Positions 21,993 to 33,003 of a DNA stretch of 64,000 nt are shown one piece after another. Each line of letters starts with the position of its first letter. The stretch's first letter is position 1. The translations under genes were made by a program, and so were the position numbers. The stretch comes from Pegoplata infirma (Eukaryota; Arthropoda; Insecta; Diptera; Anthomyiidae), in assembly GCA_963921195.1 (NCBI GenBank), contig OY992537.1, forward strand, positions 52,848,313-52,912,312, in the 5' to 3' direction. Below the pieces are notes generated by a model that saw only the letters and a list, made by a program, of their open reading frames with translations, did no database searches and was not told the origin of the DNA.

Positions 21993-24308
21993 GGGGCATT
22001 CCATGTCAAATCGGGCACTTTGAATCATTTTTTTTTAGATTTTCCCAATTTGTTTACAGTTTTTAGTACCCTTCGAAAACTTCTTCGTGGTAAATTTTCA
22101 GATTTTTTTGATGACCCATTCAAAAGATATCGAATTTTTAAAAATTGGTAGTTTGTTCCTTTACTCAAACTTATTTTACTCATAATTTCTTCAATAATGG
22201 TCCAAATTTAAATTTTTGTTTTTTTTTACGTACTTTACAAAAAATCCCAAAAAATTCTTAAAAGCGCTCCAGTATGCGATTTTTAAGTTTTAAAATTTAA
22301 ATTTAATTTTTGAAAATGTTTGTACTCTTCGATTTTTTGAAATTTTTTTGTGTAAAACTTCTATCGATTCCACAAATTTTTACAAAATTTTTTAATTTTT
22401 TGAAAAAATTTTATTGTAATTTTCCAATCTTAAAATCATTTCTACTGGTCCAATGGTGCGTCATAGAGGGGTCCTTTATAAGACCGACCCCCATTAATTT
22501 TTACGTTTTAACATTTCTTTGGAACAAACTAATACCCTATCTCAAATTTCTAAGGGGGCTCCCACACAAAACGACATTTTTTTAAATTTGCTCCAACCGC
22601 TCTAACTGCCCTAATAATGCGCTTAGAGCAACAAAATGTATGACCGACTCACAATATTTTTTTTGTCCCAACATTTTCTCTGAACCCGCCTACCCTCTAT
22701 CTCTAAGTGTTAAGGCGGTCCCCATACAATTTTTTTTTATTTTTTGTAAATTTGTTTTATTTAATCAGCTTCTACCGGTACAATGGTGCGTCCGAGAGGG
22801 GTCATTAGTGAGACCGACTCCCATTTATTTTTACCCTACAACATTTTTTAAAAATACCTACGCCCTATCTGCACTCCCTAAGTAGGCTCCCATACAAAAT
22901 TACATTTTTATAAAATTTGCTCCAACTGTTATTTGTATGGGAGCCTACTTAGGGAGTGGAGATAGGGCGTAGGTATGTTCTAAAAATATGTTGTAGGGTA
23001 AAAATAAATGGGGGTCGGTCTCACTAATGACCCCTCTCGGACGCACCATTGGACCGGTAGAAGCTGATTTAATAAAACAAATTTACAAAAAATAAAAAAA
23101 ATTGTATGGGGACCGCCTTAACAGTTAAAGATAGATGGTAGGTGTGTTCAGAGAAAATGTTTGGACTAAAAAAATATTGTGGGCCGCTCATACATTTTGT
23201 TGCTCTAAGGGCACCGTTTAAGCCAAATGGTCACCCTACTTATGGTCACCCCTTTTTTGAAGCCGTGTTTAGATGGGAGTAGTTCACACCTAGGTGGCGC
23301 TTATATTATTATAGTTTTCTTTTGTTTATTAATTCCTTTTTTTAAAGAATGCCATTGAACAATAATTTAGTTTGATCGTTGTAATTTTTCGATACCAAGA
23401 AGTTGTGTTTTTTTCCGCGCTTTACAAATTTATTTAATTTTTTATAAAATTTTTATTGTAAATTATTTTTGGTTAAACTTTGTACAATAAACAGGAAAGT
23501 ATTTTATACTTGTCCCAATTTATTTGAAAAAAAAATCATTTGTGTTTTTATTTTCCTTTCTGGTTCCAGCTGCAAGCCCAGTCATACATCCACTGCCAAC
23601 CCCCAATTTGGTTGTTGATCTTTTAAAGGAATTCAATTGGAATTTTTTAGGCACTTTAGGGCAGTTAGAGCGGTTGGAGCAAATTTTAAAAAATGTCGTT
23701 TTGTGTGGGAGCCCCCTTAGAAATTGGAGATAGGGTATTAGTTTGTTCCAAGGAAATGTTAAGACGTAAAAATTAATGGGGGTCGGTCTTATAAAGGACC
23801 CCTCTATGACGCACCATTCGAGCAGTAGAAATGATTTTAAATTGGAAAATTACAACAAAATTTTTTCAAAAAATTTTAAAAAATGGTAATTATCGTTATC
23901 CCACGATCCGCCTGGGCAAAAAATTTGTAGAATCGATAGATGTTTTACACAAAAAAATTTCAAAAAAAAAATCGAAGAGTACAAACATTTTCAAAAATGA
24001 GATTTAAATTTTAAAACTTAAAAATCGCTTACTAGAGCGCTTTTAAGAATTTTTTGGGATTTTTTTTAAAAAGTACGTAAAAAAACAAAAATTTTGAAAA
24101 AAAAAATTTTAAATTTGGACCATTATCGAAACAGTTATGAGTAAAAGAAGTTTGAGTAAAGGAACAAACTACCAATTTTTAAAAATTCGATATCTTTTGA
24201 ACGGATCATCAAAAAAATCTGAAAATTTACCACGAAAGAGTTTTCGAAGGGTACTAAAAACTGTTAACAAATTGGGAAAATCTAAAAAAATTTGACATTG
24301 AATGCCCC
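21993..24308. mobile_element. Fold-back element of 2.3 kb
   Basis: The ends are GGGGCATTCCATGTCAAATC and an imperfect inverse ending AATGCCCC, set in TATAT context. Arms of over 600 bp (21993-22615 and 23650-24308) are reverse complements with scattered changes, including landmarks such as TGATGACCCATTCAAAAGAT and GACCGACCCCCATTAATTTT. A second, nearly perfect palindrome sits off-centre inside (22625-23206). No frame with known motifs was found. The small element at 45098-45370 shares the same terminal 200 bp and so belongs to the same family. It would form a very long hairpin. Confidence 0.8.
22625..23206. repeat. Inner palindrome of the fold-back element
   Basis: Arms of about 290 bp, AGAGCAACAAAATGTATGA to AAATTTGCTCCAACTG and their inverse, meet near 22915 with a spacer of only about 10-20 bp. 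A diverged piece of one arm also occurs at 7885-7985. The arms are more similar to each other than are the outer arms, suggesting a separate or later duplication event. Confidence 0.8.
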
Positions 24309-24800
24309 ATATATTCTTGATTCATGATAGATTCTAAGACATTCTGTGAATGTCTGTCCGTCCGTCCACCTGTCACTAGATGGCACGATGCAGTCCAAAA
24401 TAAAACAGCTAGCCTCTTGAAATTTGGCACGAATATGTCTCATGGGCAGGTTAAGTTCGTAAATGGGCAAAATCGAACCAGGGGGAAAAAAGTTTCCCCT
24501 TAAGGAACTAAACCAACCTCTGAAAAACACAATTTTTTTAATATGTTTTTTATATTTTTGTTAAAGAAATGAAACAAGTTTATGCAAGAAGAAGTTTAGA
24601 GTACTGCACTGGACCGGGGGGACTAAAAAATTTATTTTTTTCCCCCGCCCTCCCTTTTAGGGCGTGGATATAAAAAAATGGTTTAAATAATGATAAAATT
24701 GTATAACTTTAGTGCAAAAAACATAATAAATAAATTAGTAAACATTTTTTGAGAGGGGGAGGTGTCCCCCACTGCCCCCGCCGAAGCCCCCTCCAAAAAA
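24309..24800 (+). repeat. Family A2 dispersed repeat (continuation)
   Basis: The A2 copy interrupted at 21415 resumes here, with GATTCTAAGACATTCTGTGA, a GTCCGTCCGTCC tract, ACGATGCAGTCCAAAATAAA, GGCAGGTTAAGTTCGTAAA and AACTAAACCAACCTCTGAAA. It ends in a C/G-rich GTGTCCCCCACTGCCCC stretch. The order is the same as in the A2 copies at 25105, 28348 and (inverse) 29716. Confidence 0.7.
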
Positions 24801-24809
24801 ACAAAATAT

Positions 24810-26135
24810 TTTTCTGTGTAAAAATTTTTTTGGGTTTAAATTTTTTTTTTGAGTGTAGGTTTTTTTTTAGTGTAAAAATATTTTTATGTGACAAAAATAT
24901 GTTGTAAAATATTTTTGTGACTAACCAATGTTTCTAAAACATGTTTAACGGGTTTTCAACACGTGAATTTAAGGAGAAGCTAATCTGAAATTCACGGTTT
25001 TGCAATTAACTGAAATTCAATACGAATCATACAAGGGGAACGACAAGTATATGTGCCGAACTTCAGCATCCTCAGAATTGCCTTTCGAAAGTTAGCGTGT
25101 TTTTATACCCTCCAACTACAGTATGGGGGTGTACTCACTTTGTCATTCCGTGTGTAACGCATTAAAATATCGGTCTAGGATCCCATAAAGTGTATATATT
25201 TATGATCAGTGATCGATTCTAAAACATTCTAGCTATGTCCGTCCGTCTGTCCGTCTGTCCGTCTGTCCATCTGTCCGTCCGTCCGTTCGTCTGTCCGTCT
25301 GTGGTTAACACGATACAGTTCAAAATAAAAGAGCTAGACTACCGAAATTTTGCACCAACATGTCTTATGCTCCTAGGCAGGTTAAGTTCGTAAACGAGCA
25401 AAATTGGACAAGGGCGAAAAAGATTCCCCCTTGAAGAACTAAACCAACCTCTAAAAAATACCACTTTTTTACATGATATTTTTTGTTTTTGTTTAACAAA
25501 TGCAACATTTTTATGCTGCAAGAAATTCAAAGTCCTCCATTTGGACCCAGAGTATTAGAAAATGTCGTTTTTTCAGTCCGCCCCCCTTTTGAAGGCGTGG
25601 ATAAAACAAAATTGTTTAAATATTGATAAAATTGTATTACTTTAGTGCAAAAAGCATAACAATCAATTTTTAAACATATATTACGAGAGGAAATTTGACG
25701 CCACAATTACTACTACCGACCCCCCCCCAAAAAAAATAAACGCCCCTGCAATTTTTATTTTTTATTTTTTTGCATGTTGGACGGCACAGCCGAATTTAAC
25801 ACTCTTAATTGTTTATCTTGTAAATTCACGAAAAACCCTTGCCGAAATTCAGTATTTTGCTCATAACTTTTGAACCACTAGACCGATTTCGCTGGATTGC
25901 AATACCAACCCGACCAGGTAAATGCCCAACATATATGCCAAACTTCAGGAGCCTCCGTAAAGTCTTTCAAAAGTTTGCGTGTTTTCAACGGACGGACGGA
26001 CATCGCTAGATCGACTTAAAATCGATCACGGATCATGAATATATATACTTTATGGGGTCCTAGACCAATATTTCGATGTGTTACACACGGAATGACAAAT
26101 TTATATGTACCCTCCATCACTGGTGTGGAGGGTAT
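24810..26135 (-). repeat. Family A1 dispersed repeat, interrupted by an A2 copy
   Basis: The copy is collinear with the reverse complement of 33004-34095. It runs GTGTAAAAATATTTTTATGTG, AACACGTGAATTTAAG, CTTTCGAAAGTTAGCGTG, then (after the inserted A2 at about 25105-25814) CTTGTAAATTCACGAAAAAC, GGATTGCAATACCAACC, ACGGACGGACGGACATCGC, and finishes with GTGTGGAGGGTATAAA. The A1 sequence is continuous once A2 is removed, which shows that A2 is the younger insertion here. Confidence 0.75.
25105..25814 (+). repeat. Family A2 dispersed repeat inserted in A1
   Basis: It starts TACCCTCCAACTACAGTATG and ends GCCGAATTTAACACTCTTAA then TTGTTT. It contains an expanded GTCCGTCTGTCC microsatellite (about 25240-25310), CGATACAGTTCAAAATAAAA, and CCTAGGCAGGTTAAGTTCG. 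That CTAG is the site at which another A2 copy was hit by the LTR element at 30142-35464. At about 710 bp it is probably near full length. There is no coding frame with motifs. Confidence 0.75.
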
Positions 26136-26149
26136 AAAAAATCGATAAA

Positions 26150-26465
26150 CTCAAAAAATTTTCTCAAAATAACAAAAAAAATTAGATATTATTAAAAAAT
26201 TCAATATACATATTTCTTATACATATGTATAGACCAATTCACACGTTTAAAAATCCGTGTTCTTCTTCTATCCAAAACAGTTTAAAAATTGAAAATCGGT
26301 TGTAAAGTTTCTGAGTTAAACGTGGTTTAGTGAGAAAGTCCCAAAAAAAACGCTTTTTGAAAATAACTTATAAAATTTTAGGGGTGTCTGGTAAGTTTGA
26401 TGGGCATTTTTGTGATCTACTCAACAAAACCAACAACCTATACTGTGTCACATCAGTAGTATTTT
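26150..26465 (+). repeat. Empty-site copy of the repeat around the 16.4-kb MITE
   Basis: AATCGATAAACTC, TATGTATAGACCAATT, ATCCAAAACAGTTTAAA, GAAAATCGGTTGTAAAGTTTC and TTTTTGTGATCTACTC match 16350-16415 joined to 17208-17410. It lacks the 792-bp MITE and so records the state before that insertion. Confidence 0.7.
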
Positions 26466-28347
26466 TTCACTGTAGAACAGTGTAATTGACTTATTTAAAT
26501 TTTGCGAATAATTTTGTGTGAATATTAAATTTGTTTGATTGAAATTTTCAAAAACATAATTTCAAGATTTTTTTTTAATTGGCCCTGCCAACTTTAAAGG
26601 CGCTTGAAAAAAGTGGGGTTTTTATACATTTACCAAATTTTAAATTTTTTGGTCGGAAGAAGTTCTAAGTTCTACGCTTGAACACCAGGACTTTAATTTT
26701 TTTAACCCGCCCCCTTTTGTGGGCCTTTATAAAAAATTAATTAAAATAATGATAAATTTAAATAATTTAGTGCAAAAACTTTAAAAAATATAAAAAATTA
26801 ATTGGTTAATATTTATCGCTACAGGAAAAGTGTCTCTTAACTACCCTACCCCCTTGGGGAATGGTAGCCCGCCAAAATTTTTTTTTTTAACATTATACAG
26901 ATTTAACTATTTATGTTTTACTGTAACTAACTCTACAATAGTGTTTTGAATTTATAGAATTCTAAAAATTTATCAAAGTACTTTTGTACTTGAGTCAATA
27001 AAGTTTATTTATTAAGGATTTGTCCATACAAAAGTACTACTCCCAGATAGTTTATTTTTAGATTTTTTTTTTTATAGCATCTATGTATTTGTGTCTCTGA
27101 AAACTATCTGTGTGTAGGTATAACAAATTTATATATTGATAATTCTATATTGAGCTTAACACCCTTAATATTCGTTTATATTTTGTTATATATAAAACAT
27201 AAAAGGATTGGTTTATATTGTTTTACATTCGTTTCCACTTCAACATGATTTATGTGCATATTTTCTGTACGAAAATACTGCATTTAAGGAATTCAATTTT
27301 ATTTTATTCATTCATAGTACGTACAAAATGAATTAAAGGACGCACAGTGATGTTCAAAAATTTAATTTTGTGGGAAAATTAACAAAATTTAAGAAATATT
27401 TTTGGAGATACAAAGAGCTTAAAAAAATGCATAACAAACTATATAACGGTAAGTTTTTGCTATTCTTTATCACATATTTCGATGTCCCGTGCACATTGAA
27501 AAACAACATTTGTAATTAGTGCGTCAAGTGGACATGACGAAAGTTCATCAAATATTGAGAACAAACACAGATTTTTATTACAATTAAAATAAAAAAAAAA
27601 ATAAAAAATAATAAAATCTGTGATCTTGGTTCTTATATAAAGTTGGTCACGTGCGACATGGTAAGTGTGGATTTTAAAATTTTGCAAAAATATTTTTTTT
27701 CTTAAATAAATGATTTACTTATTTTAATACATTCTGTAAAATTTTACAACTTTTAAGAGACATTATTAGCCAACATTCTAAAATTAGTCGCATTGTGATA
27801 TTACCTCAGGTTTCGCTGAAATCAGAGTTTTTATTGATAGTCGCGAAAAGCACTTCTGTTTTTTGTCCCGTGCGAATGGTAGTGTTTTTTGCGATTATCT
27901 CCAAAACTTGAAATTTTCAAAATCAACCTGAGCACCAATTATAGAGCTAGTTAAGTATCACAATGGACCTCAGAGTCTACGTGTGTTGACGTAAAACGTC
28001 AGCAGCCACTTACAACCTAACCTAACCTACAACCTAAGAGCTAAAAGTTTACCCTATTGTCAAGAAAAAAATTCTTTTTATTTTGACTATATTTTCAACT
28101 TAAATGTGTGCAACGGTCACGTTCGACATGATGGAATTGCCCATATATTTCATATATTCCATATATTTTGCGGTCTTATTCTACGACTCAAGAGCTACAA
28201 AAATCGAATTCTGCATCGAAAGAAAGATGCGGTCCATGCAAAAAGAACTAACTTACCGATATTTTTCACAAATATTGTGTTAATAAGCTGAAAAAGTTCT
28301 TAAATGCAACTTCGTTAGATTTTTGGTTTGTTTTTTCTGCTTTTTAT
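26466..28347. other. No gene recognised; AT-rich unique-looking DNA
   Basis: Short open frames exist at 27460-27687 (minus) and 28106-28291 (plus), but neither has a motif, and codon composition is like the surrounding DNA. A short CCTAACCTAACCTA run occurs near 28018. A GACGTAAAACGTC palindrome lies near 27990. Nothing firm can be assigned. Confidence 0.4.
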
Positions 28348-29252
28348 TCCCTCCAACCACAGTATGGTGGTAAACTCATTTGTCATTTCGTTTGTAATGT
28401 ATCAAAATATCAGTCCTGGACCCCATAATGTATATCGTCACCTAAAATGCAAAACGTCCTAACTAACAAAAAATTCAAAATCGGTATTTTTATAGATTAT
28501 GGTGTATTTTATTAACCTACACGTCCCTACAAAAAATTCACATAAAAAAATTTGCGATTTTATAGCCAAAAATTAAAAACATGTGAATTGCGAAATCGCC
28601 AATGAATGCAAATATAAATACATCTTTTAATCATTATGTGATTAATTTTGATACATATTCACAAAACGTAAGTCCTCACAAAATTTTAGCCCAATTCAAT
28701 CAAAACCAACAAAGTTAATAACAAATTAAAAATTTTACTCTATACTGTTTTTTGCTTCTCCTGTAAAATGAATAAAATGTTAATTAGGGCCTTTCTCATC
28801 TTATGTGAGGATATATATTATTGATCCATGATCGATTCTAAGACATTCTATGAATGTCCGCCCTTCTGTCTGTAGATAACACGATGCAGTCCAAAATAAA
28901 TCAGCTAGACTACTGAAGTTTGGCACAAATATGTCTCACGTTCATAGGCAGGTTAAGTTCGTAAATGGGAAAAATCGGGCCAGAGCGAAAAAAGTTCCGC
29001 CTTGAAAAATTGAACCAACCTCTGAAAAAATATACTTTTTTAAATGTTTTTTTGTAGTTTTGTTAAATAAATAAAACATTTGGTATATTTATCGCAATGG
29101 GAAGGTGTTCTCAACGTCCCCCACTGACCCCATCACCCCACCCCAAAAAAAAAATCGCCCTGACAATTTTTTTTTTTAATTTTTTTTACATTTTGGAGGG
29201 TATAAAAGATTCGACACAGCCGAATTTAACACACTCACTTGTTGTTATACAA
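28348..29252 (+). repeat. Family A2 dispersed repeat with an inserted small element
   Basis: It begins TTCCCTCCAACCACAGTATG and ends AGCCGAATTTAACACACTCA then CTTGTT. It is collinear with 25105-25814 except for an extra 375 bp at 28436-28810 that separates GGACCCCATAATGTATAT from ATATATTATTGATCCATGAT. Confidence 0.75.
28436..28810. mobile_element. Small insertion in A2, imperfect inverted ends
   Basis: The unit begins CGTCACCTAAAATGC and ends CATCTTATGTGAGG, an imperfect inverted pair. TATAT lies at both borders, consistent with a TA-rich target duplication. The host A2 sequence is continuous without it. The interior has no frame. Ends are weak (about 11 of 14 positions), so the family stays open. 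Confidence 0.55.
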
Positions 29253-29715
29253 ATTGAACATTTTTATGTCAGAAGAATTTCAGGGTTGATACAAAAATAA
29301 TTTTGTTAAAAAAAAAATTAATGAAATAAAAAACTTAATAAAACAAACATTTTTGATAAAAAAGTAATGTATGAATAAAATTGTTAATGAAAAAAAAAAT
29401 TTGATTAAAAAAATTTTTCCTAAAAAAAGTTTTGATCAACAAAAAAAAATTATGAAAATTTTTTTTTTTTTTTTGGTTTAAAAAAACGTTTTTAATGAAT
29501 AAAAGATTTTAATAAAAAAAAAATTATAAACAAGTTTTGATGAATAAAATAAAATTGTTGATTAAAAAAAAAATTATTAAAAAAAGGTTGTGGAGAAGAA
29601 AAAAATTTAGTGAAAAAATTTTTATTTTTTTTTTATAAAACAAAAAAAAATTTGTGAAATTTTTTTTTATAAACAAAAATTTTTGCTGAAAAAAAACAAA
29701 TTTTAATAAAACAGG
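29253..29715. other. Low-complexity A/T runs
   Basis: Degenerate repeats of TTGATAAAAAA and AATGAAAAAAAAAT words, similar in kind to the core of the element at 2789-4018 but without its flanks. Open frames here are composition artefacts. Confidence 0.55.
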
Positions 29716-30137
29716 AAAGAGTGTTAAATTCGGCTGTGCCGAACTTTTTATGCCCTCCAACATGCAAAAAAAAGTAAAGTGCTAGGGCGTTTTTTTTTAG
29801 GGGTGTGTGTTGTGGTAATTAGGGGGGGGGGCAAATTTCCTCTCAAAATACATGTTTAAAAATTTATTCTTATGCTTTTGCACTAAAGAAATACAAGTTT
29901 ATCATTATTTAAAAAAAAAATTGTTCCCCGCCCATAAAATGGGGTCGGACCGAAAAAATTACATTTTCTAGTTCTATGGGGCCAAATGCAGGACTTTGAA
30001 CTTCTTGTAGCATAAAAATGTTGCACTTGTTAAACAAAACACAAAAAATCATGTAAAAATATGGAGGTTGGTTTAGTTCTTCAAGGGAGAACTTTTTTCC
30101 CCTTGTCCGATTTTGCTCCTTTACGAACTTAACCTGC
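29716..30137 (-). repeat. Family A2 dispersed repeat split by the LTR element (left part)
   Basis: The copy is in reverse orientation: AGAGTGTTAAATTCGGCTGT at its end, through GAACTTAACCTGCCTAG at the break. The missing remainder continues at 35469 (GAACATAACACATATTCGTG). The duplicated CTAG at the junction (30138-30141 and 35465-35468) is the LTR element's target duplication. Confidence 0.8.
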
Positions 30138-30141
30138 CTAG

Positions 30142-30559
30142 AATTAATTAAAACAACATCGTACGTAAAATATTTTATATTATTTATTTTTATTTATTAA
30201 TTAAACATTTCTTATTATTATTTATATTTATTTATTTATTAATTTTTTAAACAATTCCAAATGAATTCAGATTATGAACTGAACTAAAATTCCACAAAAG
30301 TTCTCTTTTATATAATACAAAATGTAACGGTAATTAAAGTTTAAACTAGTATAAAAATAACGATATCAAGAAGTAATAAGAATTAGTAAAAGTATAATAA
30401 TTGAATATGAAAGATAATATGTAATAAGATAAAGAGAAAGAGATGATAATTTAGATATTTAAAGAAATTAAGATAAATTATATATATAAGATAATATGGA
30501 GTCAAACATGAAGAGTGGGGAAAGGGATAGATTATAAGGAGTATTCACAATATATAACT
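30142..30559 (-). repeat. 3' LTR of the gag-only element
   Basis: This LTR is downstream relative to the element's minus-strand orientation. It is identical to the other LTR except for about one substitution near 30225 (ATTTATATTT here, ATTAATATTT in the other). Read on the minus strand it starts AGTTATATATTG and ends GTTTTAATTAATT. Confidence 0.9.
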
Positions 30560-30571
30560 CCCCCACCCTTT
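30560..30571 (-). promoter_or_regulatory. Polypurine tract of the gag-only element
   Basis: The minus strand reads AAAGGGTGGGGG immediately before the 3' LTR start AGTTATAT. This is the expected primer site for plus-strand DNA synthesis in LTR elements. Confidence 0.85.
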
Positions 30572-30833
30572 GATAACACATTACTCCCGGAATGTGGAAG
30601 TATTTATTTTCCTATTGTATTTCACAATTATAATATTAAAAAAAATACGAATTATTATTTTTACACATATTTTGTAGTACATAGAAATAAACCATTTTTT
30701 CCGAAGTAGTAGTATTAATTTAATTTTCCATAATTTTTGACTTTAGTCTTTTGAATAATTTTAATTAATATTTTATATTTGTTAATTACCTTAAAGTTAT
30801 TTTTCTTATTCACTATTATTTTATACACATTTA

Positions 30834-32696
30834 TTATGTTTTCTTTTTCCTAAATTCCTTCCAAAATTTATTCTTCCTATTTCTAATTGATAGTTTATAC
30901 AAATTTTCAAAAACAAAGTATACATTTCCCGAAAATTCTGATTCCCAATTTATTTTTTTCCTCTTTAAATTTATTTTAATCTTTCCATTAAACTTATTTC
31001 TGTGTTCAAAAGTTTCCTTATTATTTTCAAATCTAAGATTGTTTTTCTTCCCTAAATGTACATTTTCTAATTTTATATTTTCTAATTTTCCTTTTTCTAA
31101 TTGAACGTTTTCCAATTTAACGTTTTCCAATTTTACATTTTCTAATTTTATGTTCTCCAATTTTCCTTTTTTTAATTTTACGTTTTCCAATTTAACATTT
31201 TCAAATTTTATATCTTCTAATTCTCTTTTTTCTAATTTCCTTGTTTCTAATTTTCCTTTTTCTAATTCTCTTTTTTCTACTTTTCTTTCTTCTAATTTTC
31301 TTTTTTCTAATTTTCCTTTTTCTAATTCTCCTTTTTCTACTTTTCTTTCTTCTAATTTTCTTTTTTCTAATTTCATATTTTCTAATTTTACTTTTTCTAA
31401 TTTAACATTCTCGAATTTCACGTTTTCTAGTTTTACATTTTCTAACTTTGCGTTTTCCAATTCTTCATCTCCTAATTTTGAATTTTTAAATTTTACGTCT
31501 TTTAAAACTTCAATTTGAGTACATAATGGCTTATTTAATTCAATAAATGAGACTATGTCATTGGTTTTTTCCTCTAAACAATTTTGCAAGGGTGAAATTA
31601 TATCTAAAGAATTACATTTAAAATTATTCTGAGTTGAATTTCCTACTTTAGAGGCCTCTTTATGAACACTATTAATAGTGTTTTCTATATTTTCATCTAT
31701 ACTATTTCGGTTTAAATTTTGAAAGTTATATTGCCCTGAACGTGAAAAATAATTCTGATTAAAAATTTCCAAATTACCCTGTGTACTACAATCATTTTCT
31801 ATATCATTGTGAAAATATTTAGATTTATCCTCTGTATCTTGTTTTAAAATTTTATTATTATTTTGATTTTTTCGAATATTTTCCAAATTATTTATATTAT
31901 ATTTACCAAAATCGGAATAATTATTGTTGTAATTTCGACAATTTTTCGAACTATTTTGCAAAGTTTGATTAAATTTTAAATAATTATTTTGATTCTCGCC
32001 TAAATATTTAGAATTGTTGGACAAAAATTGACTGGAATTAAAATTTGAATAATAATATGGAAAATTTGATACATTTTTATTAGGATTATTAAGAAAATTG
32101 CTTTTATGATTACTACTTAGATTTTTATTTTTTCGAGTTACAAATGATGAATAATTTGAATTTTCTGTAAAAAAATTCCCTGTTTCCATTAATATTACTT
32201 TTGCTTCTAATAAAGATTGAGGATTTCTACACTTAAGAATTAATTTTGGTTCATTTGGTAGTTTACCAATAAAAATTTCTAAAACCATTTTCCCATTATT
32301 TATACTACTAAACCATTGATTATTGTAAGCTCTTTCGATACTTGTTCTTAAATTTAACTCTTTTAATAATTTTAACATGTAGTTATAAAAATCACTTATT
32401 CCTTCTCCTAACTCAGCAATTTTTATTTTAGTAATAATACTATCCACACTATTCTTTATATTATAATTAGCTTTTAAAACAGTCTTTATCTCTTCCCACT
32501 TCATTGGGTTATTGTTGTTAATCATCGTTATGTTGGCTCTTGAGACGATTTTACCTCTCACCATTAAATCGAACAATTTGAGAAGAGTTTCAGCAACATG
32601 TTTACGAATTTCATCTACATTTTTTATAAACGTTTCCAATGTCTCCGTCTTTCCGTCAAAATCTGGAACACTACTTAAAAGATCAAATCCATCCAT
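30834..32696 (-). CDS. Gag-like protein with pentapeptide minisatellite (620 aa)
   Basis: This is the only long frame of the element and is uninterrupted. Residues about 1-190 (VPDFDGKTETLETFIKNVDE near the start, then WEEIKTVLKANY, FIGKLPNEPKLIL, LEAKVIL) resemble the capsid part of Gag in gypsy/17.6-type insect elements. Residues about 190-360 are very rich in Asn and Ser. Residues about 400-545 consist of roughly 29 five-residue repeats of the form K-L-E-N-V, with K-L-E-K-R or E-L-E-K-G variants. The tail (about 546-620) is strongly basic (NLKRKKINW), which could serve nucleic-acid binding in place of a zinc knuckle, as no CCHC motif is present. There is no protease. The chosen ATG is the first in the frame. 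An open frame of this length in AT-rich DNA with near-identical LTRs suggests a young or selected gene. Function beyond Gag-like is inference. Confidence 0.8.
   Translation of the reverse strand: MDGFDLLSSVPDFDGKTETLETFIKNVDEIRKHVAETLLKLFDLMVRGKIVSRANITMINNNNPMKWEEIKTVLKANYNIKNSVDSIITKIKIAELGEGISDFYNYMLKLLKELNLRTSIERAYNNQWFSSINNGKMVLEIFIGKLPNEPKLILKCRNPQSLLEAKVILMETGNFFTENSNYSSFVTRKNKNLSSNHKSNFLNNPNKNVSNFPYYYSNFNSSQFLSNNSKYLGENQNNYLKFNQTLQNSSKNCRNYNNNYSDFGKYNINNLENIRKNQNNNKILKQDTEDKSKYFHNDIENDCSTQGNLEIFNQNYFSRSGQYNFQNLNRNSIDENIENTINSVHKEASKVGNSTQNNFKCNSLDIISPLQNCLEEKTNDIVSFIELNKPLCTQIEVLKDVKFKNSKLGDEELENAKLENVKLENVKFENVKLEKVKLENMKLEKRKLEERKVEKGELEKGKLEKRKLEERKVEKRELEKGKLETRKLEKRELEDIKFENVKLENVKLKKGKLENIKLENVKLENVKLENVQLEKGKLENIKLENVHLGKKNNLRFENNKETFEHRNKFNGKIKINLKRKKINWESEFSGNVYFVFENLYKLSIRNRKNKFWKEFRKKKT
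31060..31510 (-). repeat. In-frame 15-bp minisatellite inside the gag-like gene
   Basis: On the plus strand, TTTTCTAATTTTACG-type units repeat about every 15 bp without disturbing the reading frame, encoding the K-L-E-x-x pentads. Units vary mostly at the fourth and fifth codons, and a larger block (TCTAATTCTC...TTTTCTACTTTTCTTTCTTC) is duplicated around 31250-31370. Confidence 0.85.
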
Positions 32697-33003
32697 TGTT
32701 ATTATCTGTTGCTTAGCGAAAAATTCTGATGATACTGATGTATTTTAATTTTTTTTAAAAGAGTCACTTTGTTAATGATGATTTCACATTTGGTTGTTCT
32801 CTTTCGCTCTTTATTTTTTTAGGTGCTCAAAGCTCCACTAAGGTTGTTGTTGTAGTTTTGGAGCTAGCTTTATTATTTTTGTTGTTGTAATATTTGAAGA
32901 GTTAATTTATTTGTTGTAGTTTAAAGAATTTTTTGTTATTGTTGCTTTTTATTATGATATTGATGTTTGTTGTTGATATTTTGTTTTTAATATCGCTCTT
33001 TTT

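Noticed and set aside
28014..28042. Telomere-like CCTAA repeats
   Set aside because: Only about three irregular units; flies generally lack this telomere repeat, and the run is too short.
28106..28291. Small protein gene
   Set aside because: 61 codons, no recognisable motif, composition equal to surroundings and no splice or promoter context.
31150..31518. Plus-strand SNFxF repeat open frame
   Set aside because: It is the antisense shadow of the K-L-E-x-x minisatellite in the gag-like gene.
30834..32696. Host gene encoding an Asn-rich protein
   Set aside because: It lies between matching LTRs with PBS, PPT and target duplications, and its N-terminus is Gag-like.
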